Of a stretch of 7,578 nucleotides of DNA, positions 1-5,611 are shown piece by piece. This stretch comes from Candidatus Melainabacteria bacterium (GTDB taxonomy: Bacteria > Actinomycetota > Actinomycetes > Mycobacteriales > Pseudonocardiaceae): the NCBI GenBank assembly GCA_903970565.1, contig CAJCJE010000248.1, forward strand, positions 1 to 7,578, given 5' to 3'. Under the pieces are notes generated by a model, which did not search any database, was not told the origin of the DNA, and was given only the letters and a program-made list of their open reading frames with translations. Positions within the stretch are counted from its first letter, which is position 1, and every line of letters starts with the position of its first letter. The position numbers and the translations under genes are program-made.

Positions 1-1
1 T

Positions 2-40
2 CTGATCGACACCTTCGGCGACCCGCGACGCGGCTCTTAG
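2..40 (+). CDS. C-terminal tail of an upstream gene (partial)
   Basis: The first 40 bases read in one frame as LIDTFGDPRRGS followed by TAG at 38-40. Ten of the twelve sense codons end in G or C, as in the real genes of this window, so this is probably the last dozen codons of a gene that begins left of the window. It runs in the same direction as the polysaccharide genes that follow, 129 bases upstream of the ligase start, and may belong to the same cluster. Twelve residues are too few to name a product, and a chance open stretch is not excluded. Confidence 0.45.
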   Translation: MIDTFGDPRRGS

Positions 41-169
41 CTAGATGTTCTGTTTCCAGCCGCCTCCCGTTACTGTGTCACTGCCGACTCGCGTTGTCGG
101 ACCCACCCACGAGGTCGTCGCGACCCCGGTTTCCGGCCCCAGCCCACCCCGTTCTCGAAGGAATCGTTC
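41..169 (+). other. Intergenic leader of the polysaccharide genes
   Basis: This is a 129-base gap before the ligase gene. It holds two short inverted repeats, CCGAC (84-88) with GTCGG (96-100), and GGTCG (113-117) with CGACC (121-125). Each has only a 5-bp stem and no T-run. A TANNNT hexamer, TACTGT, lies at 71-76 but has no convincing -35 partner. At the right end GAAGGAA (157-163) is a good ribosome binding site six bases before the GTG start. The gap may hold a terminator for the upstream gene or a promoter for the ligase, but neither is clear. Confidence 0.35.
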
Positions 170-1477
170 GTGTCAGTTGCTGATCGCCTTCGCGGGCGAA
201 GAGGCACCCGCCCCGGTACTTACCCAGGTCGAGGCGAGTATTGGCCAGTCGTCTGCGTGCTGGCGTTCGTGTTGGCCAGCGACTACAAGTTCCGGTTGCG
301 TGCCGACAACGACACCATCCAGGGCCAGGCCGACATCTTCGTTGTGATCGAGATCGCCGTCTACGGGCTGATCGCCTGCTGGCTGTTCTGGCGGTTCAGG
401 CCGACCTTCCGGCTGCGCCGGGCCGACTGGTGCACCTACCTCGGCTACGCCTACGTCGCGGTCTGCGTCGGGTCCGCGCTGTATTCGCCCTACCACGCGC
501 TCGCCGTGGTCCGGGCCGCTCAGATGGGCGTCGTGCTCGCCTTCGCCCGCTCCGTGGCCCGGCACGCCAGCGTGGCAGCGCCGCACCGCATCGCGCACGG
601 CTACGTGCTGCTGATCTCCGGATCGGTGATCTTCGGGGTGGTCGACCGGTATCCGGAGCTGCCCAGCCAGCCCGGCCGGTTCACCTGGCTCTACATCCAT
701 CCGGTCGAGGCCGGGATGCTGCTGACCATCGCTGTGATCATTCTCACTGCGTACATGCTGGGCATCCGGGTGGCCCGGTCCGGTCCGGTCTGGCATCTCG
801 CCGTGTACGTCGTGCTGTGGCTGCTGTGCGTCGGCGCCCTGGTGGGCACCGGGACCAGAGGGGCGGCCCTCGGCGCCCTGGTCGGCATCCTGGTCGTGGT
901 CGCCACCCGCTGGCGCGGCATCCGCAAGCTGGAGATCGCGCTCGTCGGCGGCATCGGCGTCGGTGCCCTCGCCCTCGTGGCCAGCCCGGAGATCGCCGCG
1001 TTCATCGCCCGTGGCGAGACCACCGCCCAGCTGGAGACGCTGAACTTCCGCACCGACCTGTGGAGCGAGGCGCTGGCCGACTTCGCCCAGCACCCGTTGT
1101 ACGGTTACGGCTTCACCGCCGACCGGGGGCTGTTCCTGGACAGCACCGGCCTCGGCGGCGGCCACAACGCGATCATCAACCTGCTGGTGGACACCGGCGT
1201 GGTCGGCACGGCGGTTTGGTTCGCGCTGCTGATCGCGATGGCCGGTACCGCCTACCGACTGCGTCCGCGTGGCATGTCCACCGACCGGGGAATGGTGCTT
1301 GCCGTGCTGCTGGGCATGTTCGTCAACAGTATGTTCACCGACGAGCTGGGTGCACCGGCCAACGCCATGTGCACCTGGCTGTTCGTACTACTGGCCTGGA
1401 TCGCCCTGATGCGCAGGCAGGTCATCCGGCCGATCCAGCGCGCCGCCAGCACCGACCTGGTGACGGTGACCCGATGA
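170..1477 (+). CDS. O-antigen ligase/polymerase-like membrane protein (Wzy_C-type)
   Basis: This 435-residue polytopic membrane protein has an Arg-rich cytoplasmic N-terminus (residues 1-22) and about eleven to twelve hydrophobic segments between residues 24 and 414. Family hallmarks are GTGTRGA (226-232), resembling the TxSRG motif of O-antigen ligases; RTDLWSEALADFAQHPLYGY (294-313), resembling the 'R..lW..al..f..hPl.G.G' block; and HNAIINLLVDTGVVG (332-346), the HN motif with a following acidic-Gly segment. The last two lie in or next to the large extracytoplasmic loop typical of WaaL/Wzy proteins, and R230 and H332 are the obvious functional candidates. Such enzymes join or polymerise undecaprenyl-linked glycans outside the membrane. 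The GTG start at 170 is chosen for GAAGGAA six bases upstream. Its stop overlaps the next start as ATGA, implying translational coupling. Ligase and polymerase cannot be told apart by sequence alone, and in an actinobacterium the acceptor is unknown. Confidence 0.85.
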   Translation: MSVADRLRGRRGTRPGTYPGRGEYWPVVCVLAFVLASDYKFRLRADNDTIQGQADIFVVIEIAVYGLIACWLFWRFRPTFRLRRADWCTYLGYAYVAVCVGSALYSPYHALAVVRAAQMGVVLAFARSVARHASVAAPHRIAHGYVLLISGSVIFGVVDRYPELPSQPGRFTWLYIHPVEAGMLLTIAVIILTAYMLGIRVARSGPVWHLAVYVVLWLLCVGALVGTGTRGAALGALVGILVVVATRWRGIRKLEIALVGGIGVGALALVASPEIAAFIARGETTAQLETLNFRTDLWSEALADFAQHPLYGYGFTADRGLFLDSTGLGGGHNAIINLLVDTGVVGTAVWFALLIAMAGTAYRLRPRGMSTDRGMVLAVLLGMFVNSMFTDELGAPANAMCTWLFVLLAWIALMRRQVIRPIQRAASTDLVTVTR

Positions 1478-2628
1478 GCGGCGGCCCTCGGGTGCTGTGC
1501 TGCCACCCCTCCGCCGAGCGCTACGGCTCCGACCGGGTCTTCCTGGAGTCCGTCGCGGCCCTTGCCGACGCCGGCTGGCAGGTCACGGTGACCCTGCCCG
1601 CCGACGGGGACCTGGTCGGCCTGCTGCGCTCCGCCGGCGCCGAGGTGGTGTTCTGCCCGACCCCCGTACTGCGCAAGGCCGCGCTGCGCCCGGCCGGCCT
1701 GCTGCGGCTGGTCGCGGAGGTCGTGCGCTGTCTCGGCCCGATGTGGCGGGTGCTGCGCGCCACCCGGCCTGAACTGGTGTACGTGAACACGATCACCGTG
1801 CCCGGCTGGCTGCTGTTGGCTAAACTATTGCGCCGCAAGACCATCGCGCACGTGCACGAGGCCGAGGACGCGGTGCCGGCGCCGATTCGCACCGCCCTGG
1901 CCCTGCCGCTGTGCCTGGCCGACATCGTGCTGGTCAACAGCAGGGCGACCGCCAGGACGGTGACCGCCGGCATCCCTTCACTGCGCTCGCGGATTCGGTT
2001 GCTCTACAACGGAGTCGCCGGCCCGACGCGCCCGATTCCGCCGCGCCGAGCGCCGCACGACCCGGTGCGGATCGCGTTGGTCGGCCGGTTGTCCCCGCGC
2101 AAGGGCACCGATGTTGCCGTCGAGGCGATCGGCCAACTGGCGCGGCAGCGCGCGGTCCGGCTGGATGTCTACGGTTCGGTGTTCGCCGGCTACGAGTGGT
2201 TCGAAACGCAGCTCCGGCAACGCATCGACGAACTCGGCCGCACCGAGTCCGTCCAGCTGCACGGATTCCTCGGCGATGTCTGGGATGCCTACGCCGAGGC
2301 GGATCTGGCGCTGGTGCCCTCGCGGGTGGAACCCTTCGGCAACACCTCGGTGGAAGCCCAGCTGGCCGGGGTTCCGGTGATCGTGACCGATGCTCAGGGG
2401 CTGCCGGAAACCGTGGCCGGGGGCCGGTTCGGCACCATCGTTGCGGCCGATGACCCGACCGCGCTGGCCGCCGCGATCAGCGCCCTGTTGGCCGACTGGC
2501 CGGCCGCGCTGGCCACCGCCGACGCGGCGCGGACGCACGCGGTCGAGGAGTTCGCGCCGCAAACCTACCGCGCTCGGGTGGTCGCGACCCTCGGCGAACT
2601 GCTCGGACTGACCCGGTCCCAGACCTGA
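1474..2628 (+). CDS. GT4-type glycosyltransferase (GT-B fold)
   Basis: This 384-residue cytosolic or membrane-associated glycosyltransferase most likely transfers a sugar from a nucleotide donor to a lipid-linked glycan. The N-terminal acceptor domain carries ERYGSDR (residues 15-21), HVHE (126-129), NSRAT (155-159) and YNG (178-180), all typical of GT4 enzymes. The C-terminal Rossmann domain opens with VGRLSPRKG (203-211), the phosphate-binding GRL..KG segment, and has the EX7E donor-site motif E286-PFGNTSV-E294 followed by AGVPVIVTD. Length is normal for the family. The ATG overlaps the ligase stop by four bases (ATGA), so the two are probably translated from one transcript. The pairing with the ligase supports a role in surface polysaccharide or exopolysaccharide assembly. 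Sugar specificity cannot be read from the sequence. After the TGA the same frame stays open into the convergent gene (see findings). Confidence 0.9.
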   Translation: MSGGPRVLCCHPSAERYGSDRVFLESVAALADAGWQVTVTLPADGDLVGLLRSAGAEVVFCPTPVLRKAALRPAGLLRLVAEVVRCLGPMWRVLRATRPELVYVNTITVPGWLLLAKLLRRKTIAHVHEAEDAVPAPIRTALALPLCLADIVLVNSRATARTVTAGIPSLRSRIRLLYNGVAGPTRPIPPRRAPHDPVRIALVGRLSPRKGTDVAVEAIGQLARQRAVRLDVYGSVFAGYEWFETQLRQRIDELGRTESVQLHGFLGDVWDAYAEADLALVPSRVEPFGNTSVEAQLAGVPVIVTDAQGLPETVAGGRFGTIVAADDPTALAAAISALLADWPAALATADAARTHAVEEFAPQTYRARVVATLGELLGLTRSQT

Positions 2629-2712
2629 GAACGCGGGCCTGACGAAGCCGGCCCCAAGGACACCAGCCCCAAGGACACCGGGACTGAGGACGCCGGGCAC
2701 GAGCCGGCACGG
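2629..2712. repeat. Short convergent spacer with a 15-bp tandem repeat
   Basis: This 84-base gap separates the stops of the glycosyltransferase (+) and the S53 peptidase (-). At 2651-2695 it carries three tandem 15-bp units: gccccaaggacacca, gccccaaggacaccg and the diverged ggactgaggacgccg. The first two differ only in the last base. A weak pairing of CCGG (2693-2696) with CCGG (2704-2707) is the only hairpin seen, and there is no T-run, so an intrinsic terminator is not supported. Confidence 0.6.
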
Positions 2713-4068
2713 TCAGAAGGCGCCGAGACCGGCCGGGGTGCCCAGCCCGGTCGGACCGTCCCAGCCGGGTCCGGCCTGGCACATCTGCGCCGCCTCCGAC
2801 TCGCCCTCGCAGAAGGCCGGCGGCGAGTTCTGGCCGAGGGTCACGTCGACAAAGTCGTTGCCGGGCGCGGCATACAGCGTGTTCGGGCCGAGTACGGTCG
2901 TCAGGCCTCCGCCGCGTGCGTAGAGGCCGGCGACGAACGGTGCGCCCACACTGGTGCCCCCGACGACGGTCCAGCCGGCCGGCACGCCGGTGGCCGGCGA
3001 GTAGCTGTCGTAGGTCGCCACCCCGGTCGAGGGATCGGCCACCGCCGACACGTCGGCGTCGGCCCGGTGTCCACCGCAGTAGGCGGCGATGGCCGCCGGC
3101 TGTCCGTTGGCCGCCGGCAGGTTCGGCGTGCAGCCGCCGCCGGTGTCGCTCCACGCCGTCTGGGTGAATGTGGTCCCGGTCGAGTCGGTGGTGTACAGCG
3201 AGGTGCCGCCGACCGAGACGACGGTGGTCAGGTTCTGTGGCCAGCCGCTGCCGCTGCCCTCGGCGGCGTCGTCCCCGGCGGAGGCGACGATCGCGACTCC
3301 CCGGTGGGCCAACGCGGTCGCCGGGGCCCCGGTGGTCATGGTGTCGTCGCTGGTGAACTGGTAGCTGATCGCGTTCGCGCCCATACCCACCGCGGTGGTG
3401 ACCGCAGTGGCGAAGTCGCTCGCGGCCTGATCGGCATCGGTCTGGGTGGCGGGGGAGCCGTCGACGAGCGGGACCTGCAACTCGATGAGATGACAGCTGG
3501 GGCAGGCCGCCGTGGCCATGTCGATGTCCAGGGTGGTTTCCAGGCCGTGCTTCTCCTCGTTCATCTTGTCCGGCGCGTCCGAGACCGGCGCGAGCGGTGG
3601 CCCGCCGACGTAGTTCGCGACCTTCAGGCAGCCACTCGCGATCGCGCAGGCCGGCAGTCCGTACTGGGTCCGATAGGCCGCCAGGTCCGATTCCAGCGGG
3701 GGATAGGCGCCGGCGTCGATGACCGCGATGGTGCCGGCCGCACCCACCGAGGCCGCCGGAAGCTGATAGGCGGCGGCGAGATCCTGCGGGCCGTACCCGA
3801 CCGGTGCGCTGGTGGACAGCGGCGTGCTGGCGCCGGTCGAGGTCGTCACGACCCTCGCCTGGCAGCCCCCGGCCCGGCCGGTGCAGACGGCCAGCACGCC
3901 GTGCGCGGCACCGAGGGTGCCGGCCTGGACCTGGGCGCGCAGGTCGGCCAGGTCAGGTGCGGTGCTACCCCCCGTATCCGCGGTCGCCGTCGGCGTGGCC
4001 GGCCCGGTGATCAGGAGTGCGCCGACCGCCAGCACGGTCAGTCCACCACGGCCCTGGAACCTGGTCAT
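2713..4068 (-). CDS. Secreted S53 family (sedolisin) peptidase
   Basis: This is a 451-residue secreted serine-carboxyl endopeptidase precursor. Residues 1-30 form a Sec signal peptide (basic MTRFQGR, hydrophobic core, ATA-D cleavage site near 30). The catalytic Glu/Asp pair is E177 and D181 in ETTLDID, the nucleophile is S373 in GGTSVGAPF, and D241 or D242 in TSDD is the probable oxyanion-hole Asp. The C-terminal calcium site is recognisable as FVDVT (D408) and GPGWDGPTGLGTP (D437). Canonical sedolisins have GTSxSAP; here the second Ser is Gly. Only about 55 residues separate the signal peptide from the catalytic domain, so the large prodomain usual in S53 precursors is absent. Ten cysteines fall in five close pairs (62/69, 141/147, 189/192, 313/331, 420/430). 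The ATG at 4068 is preferred for GGGAGAG at 4073-4079; an in-frame GTG at 4113 lacks a ribosome site and would bury the signal peptide. Substrate and acid optimum are not inferable. Confidence 0.88.
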   Translation of the reverse strand: MTRFQGRGGLTVLAVGALLITGPATPTATADTGGSTAPDLADLRAQVQAGTLGAAHGVLAVCTGRAGGCQARVVTTSTGASTPLSTSAPVGYGPQDLAAAYQLPAASVGAAGTIAVIDAGAYPPLESDLAAYRTQYGLPACAIASGCLKVANYVGGPPLAPVSDAPDKMNEEKHGLETTLDIDMATAACPSCHLIELQVPLVDGSPATQTDADQAASDFATAVTTAVGMGANAISYQFTSDDTMTTGAPATALAHRGVAIVASAGDDAAEGSGSGWPQNLTTVVSVGGTSLYTTDSTGTTFTQTAWSDTGGGCTPNLPAANGQPAAIAAYCGGHRADADVSAVADPSTGVATYDSYSPATGVPAGWTVVGGTSVGAPFVAGLYARGGGLTTVLGPNTLYAAPGNDFVDVTLGQNSPPAFCEGESEAAQMCQAGPGWDGPTGLGTPAGLGAF

Positions 4069-4243
4069 TCGCTCTCCCGCCGCCGTTGCGCCCCCCGCCG
4101 TCGCGGTAGCCACGTCGCGAGCCCGGCCGCCGCCACGGCGCCGGCCTGGGCCGCATCCACAGTGGACGCCGCATCAGCGCAGATGGTGGCACAGCGGCCC
4201 GCGCCTCGCAGGCCGAAGCGATCGTCGAGGAAGGGGGACCTGG
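4069..4243 (-). promoter_or_regulatory. Upstream region of the S53 peptidase
   Basis: This 175-base gap lies between the end of the ArsR-like gene and the start of the peptidase, both on the - strand. The peptidase ribosome site GGGAGAG is at its left end (4073-4079). A small inverted repeat, TCCAC-A-GTGGA, sits at 4156-4166. No hexamer pair convincing enough to call a promoter was found. The gap and the separate ribosome site suggest that the peptidase has its own promoter here rather than being tightly coupled to the regulator. Confidence 0.35.
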
Positions 4244-4807
4244 CTAGTCGTGGTGCGGCAGGTCGTGCGCGAGGTGGTCGGCGTGCGCGAGCGTCTCGTC
4301 GAGCAGACGGTGCAGGTGACCGCCCTTGAGCCGGTAGAGCCGGGCTCTGCCCTGCGCGCGCTGGTCGACCAGACCGGCCAGGCGCAGTTTGGACAGGTGC
4401 TGGCTGGCCGCGGTGGGCCGGCAGCCGGCGCGTTCGGCCAGTTCGGTCACGGTCAGTTCGCCCTCGCGCAGCGCCCACAGCAGTCGCAGCCGGGTCGGCT
4501 CGGCCAGCATCGACAGGCTGGCCACCGCGGCCGACACCTGTTCGTCGGCCAACTGCTCGGGATGCTGCGTCACCGGATGAGGCTGGTCCACCGAATGCCG
4601 CGTCACTGAATGAGGCTGGGCCGCCGAGTCGGGGATCGACGCGGGTTCGGCCGTCCACTGACCACCCAACTGGACGTGACCGCCTTCCGGATCGTGAGTC
4701 GAGCCCGCCCGTCGCGAGTTCCTGCTTGCTGCCCGCCGACCGCGGTTGCCCGGCCCAGGCTGTTGCCGCAGTCTAGCAATACCCTTCTCATCTTCACGCA
4801 TGTGCAT
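4244..4807 (-). CDS. ArsR/SmtB-family metal-responsive repressor, His-rich
   Basis: The 187-residue reading frame contains a clear ArsR winged helix at about residues 90-165: SMLAEPTRLRLLWAL, then ELTVTELAERAGCRPTAASQ with recognition helix TAASQHLSKLRLAGLV, then the wing QGRARLYRL. Aligning the C-terminus with CzrA puts H164, H175 and H178 at its alpha-5 ligands H86, H97 and H100, while its D84 becomes G162. More His follow (H181, H185, H186) and H166 lies nearby. The ArsR-type CVC metal motif is absent. This suggests a Zn/Ni/Co-type sensor. The family usually has about 100-120 residues, so the N-terminal 85 or so are extra and include an 11-residue duplication. The ATG at 4807 has no ribosome site, and its first codons overlap a putative operator. 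Later starts such as TTG 4669 or GTG 4606 are possible; leaderless translation from 4807 or 4801 is another option. It diverges from the NicO-like gene it probably represses. Confidence 0.85.
   Translation of the reverse strand: MHMREDEKGIARLRQQPGPGNRGRRAASRNSRRAGSTHDPEGGHVQLGGQWTAEPASIPDSAAQPHSVTRHSVDQPHPVTQHPEQLADEQVSAAVASLSMLAEPTRLRLLWALREGELTVTELAERAGCRPTAASQHLSKLRLAGLVDQRAQGRARLYRLKGGHLHRLLDETLAHADHLAHDLPHHD
4553..4618 (-). repeat. 33-bp imperfect tandem duplication inside the ArsR-like gene
   Basis: Two adjacent 33-bp units on the - strand (4618-4586 and 4585-4553) encode QPHSVTRHSVD (residues 64-74) and QPHPVTQHPEQ (75-85). The first 26 bases agree at 22 positions and both begin CAGCCTCAT. 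Each unit carries two His residues. The duplication lies just before the winged-helix core, in a segment outside the normal family length. Confidence 0.75.
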
Positions 4808-4820
4808 ATGAGATGGTATT
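4778..4820. promoter_or_regulatory. Putative operator: long imperfect inverted repeat
   Basis: The left arm AATACCCTTCTCAT (4778-4791) and right arm ATGAGATGGTATT (4808-4820) are complementary at 12 positions, as AATACC and TCTCAT, allowing one extra base and one mismatch. They are separated by 16 bases and their centres are about 30 bp apart. The right arm fills most of the 21-base gap between the divergent starts and the left arm falls inside the first codons of the apparent regulator frame. This is the best candidate binding site for the ArsR-like protein, although the spacing is wider than the classical 12-2-12 SmtB-type site. Confidence 0.5.
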
Positions 4821-4822
4821 AA
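4793..4822 (+). promoter_or_regulatory. Candidate promoter of the NicO-like gene
   Basis: TTCACG (4793-4798) and TATTAA (4817-4822) each match the TTGACA/TATAAT consensus at four of six positions, with an 18-base spacer. The -10 element ends six bases before the ATG at 4829, which would place the transcript start at or near the start codon. That implies leaderless or almost leaderless translation. The right arm of the inverted repeat overlaps the -10, which fits repression by steric block. This is a weak match and is inference only. Confidence 0.3.
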
Positions 4823-4828
4823 TGAGGC

Positions 4829-5584
4829 ATGGTTGCCGTCCTCGCTCTACTGCTCGCCGCGGCCGGTGTCGGCATCGGCCACGCGGTGCTGCCCGATCAC
4901 TGGGTTCCGCTCGCCGTCGCCTCCCGGACCCAGCACTACTCGCTGCGCCGCACGGCTCGCCTGTCCGCGCTGGCCGGGGTGGCCCATGTGCTGTTCTCGC
5001 TGATCCTCGGCGCGGTGGTGATCGTGGTCGGCTTGCGGTTGCGCGCCACCATCGAGCGGCACGAGGCGCTCGTGGTCGGCGGCCTGCTCGCGGTGACCGG
5101 GCTGGTCTTCCTGGTCGCCGAGTTCCTCGGCCTCGGCCACCGGCACAGTCATGCCGGCGAACATGCCGGCGAACCGGGCGAGGCCACGCGGCACCCCGGC
5201 CCCGGCCACGGTCATGGGCACGGTCATGGGCACGGCCATGACGGCGAGGGCGACGGCCCCGGTCAGGCGGGCGGCGTCGACCAGGCGACCCGGTCCCGGT
5301 CACGGCGCTGGCTGGCCGTGGTGCTGCCCTTCGGGGCCGCCGCCTCGCCCGATCTGACTATTCTGCCGGTGTTCCTGGCCGCCAGCGCGGTCGGCGCGAT
5401 GGTCGCGGTCGGCACCGTGCTGGTGTTCGCGGCGGCCACCCTGGCCACGATCGTCGGGTTGACGCTGCTCGCGGCGGGCAGCGCGGCCCGGCTGCGCAGC
5501 GCGGTGATCGATCGCTACGCGGGGCCGATCACCGCCGCCGTGCTGCTGGTCGTCGGTCTGCTGATCGTCTTCGAGGTCATCTGA
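4829..5584 (+). CDS. NicO/NiCoT-like nickel/cobalt transporter
   Basis: This 251-residue membrane protein has about six TM segments (roughly 3-26, 46-69, 80-101, 161-183, 186-215, 230-250). In the first, H18-AVLP-D23-H24 matches the HX4DH signature of Ni/Co permeases. A hydrophilic loop at about 104-158 is His-rich, with a run of six Gly-His pairs (GHGHGHGHGHGHDG, 126-139) preceded by HRHSHAGEH; such loops are known from RcnA-type exporters and probably bind or buffer metal. LPFGAAASPDLTILPVF opens the second half, where family members often carry a PCP-like motif. The gene diverges from the His-rich ArsR-like regulator, which supports metal-inducible expression and favours efflux, although uptake is not excluded. 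GAGG at 4824-4827 is only one base from the ATG, too close for normal pairing, so leaderless translation is plausible. A UreH/SafE-like membrane protein is the alternative. Ni versus Co or Zn cannot be decided. Confidence 0.78.
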   Translation: MVAVLALLLAAAGVGIGHAVLPDHWVPLAVASRTQHYSLRRTARLSALAGVAHVLFSLILGAVVIVVGLRLRATIERHEALVVGGLLAVTGLVFLVAEFLGLGHRHSHAGEHAGEPGEATRHPGPGHGHGHGHGHGHDGEGDGPGQAGGVDQATRSRSRRWLAVVLPFGAAASPDLTILPVFLAASAVGAMVAVGTVLVFAAATLATIVGLTLLAAGSAARLRSAVIDRYAGPITAAVLLVVGLLIVFEVI

Positions 5585-5611
5585 GGAGCAGTCCTCGATG
5601 ACCGGTTCATC
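5583..5611. terminator. Two small hairpins between convergent genes
   Basis: GAGGA-gcag-TCCTC (5583-5596) and GATGA-ccggt-TCATC (5597-5611) lie back to back across the 22-base gap between the transporter stop and the stop of the four-TM gene. Both stems are perfect but only 5 bp, with no T-run on either strand. Because they are symmetrical they could act as a weak bidirectional terminator or slow opposing polymerases. Either could also be chance. Confidence 0.3.

Noticed and set aside
173..1165. Long - strand open frame opposite the ligase
   Set aside because: It has Asp/His/Gly/Gln-rich composition with no recognisable domain, and it lies opposite a well-supported membrane protein. This is the usual antisense artefact of GC-rich DNA.
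241..2628. A 795-codon + strand open frame starting inside the ligase gene and running into the glycosyltransferase
   Set aside because: Its upstream half is a low-complexity Arg/Gly/Pro-rich shadow of the ligase in another frame; only the part from 1474 onward is the real glycosyltransferase, with its own ATG at the ATGA overlap. It is not a fusion.
1978..2700. - strand frame across the glycosyltransferase end, beginning with a VLGAG-type pentapeptide repeat
   Set aside because: The apparent pentapeptide repeat is only the antisense reading of the 15-bp tandem repeat, and the rest is a shadow of the glycosyltransferase.
4069..4113. GTG at 4113 as the start of the S53 peptidase
   Set aside because: No ribosome site precedes it and it would add 15 residues in front of a good signal peptide; ATG 4068 has GGGAGAG at proper spacing.
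4156..4166. TCCAC-A-GTGGA as an operator for the peptidase gene
   Set aside because: The arms are only 5 bp, common by chance, and there is no second copy or promoter nearby.
3067..4329. 420-codon + strand frame opposite the S53 peptidase
   Set aside because: It is an Arg/Gly-rich antisense shadow; the - strand frame has an intact signal peptide and catalytic motifs.
4065..4658. - strand frame overlapping the ArsR-like gene and peptidase upstream region
   Set aside because: It is Arg/Pro/Ala-rich without a domain, and it overlaps the clear winged-helix frame.
5204..5239. Short direct repeats as a CRISPR-like array
   Set aside because: The units are 12 bp, contiguous and in frame, encoding Gly-His; there are no spacers.
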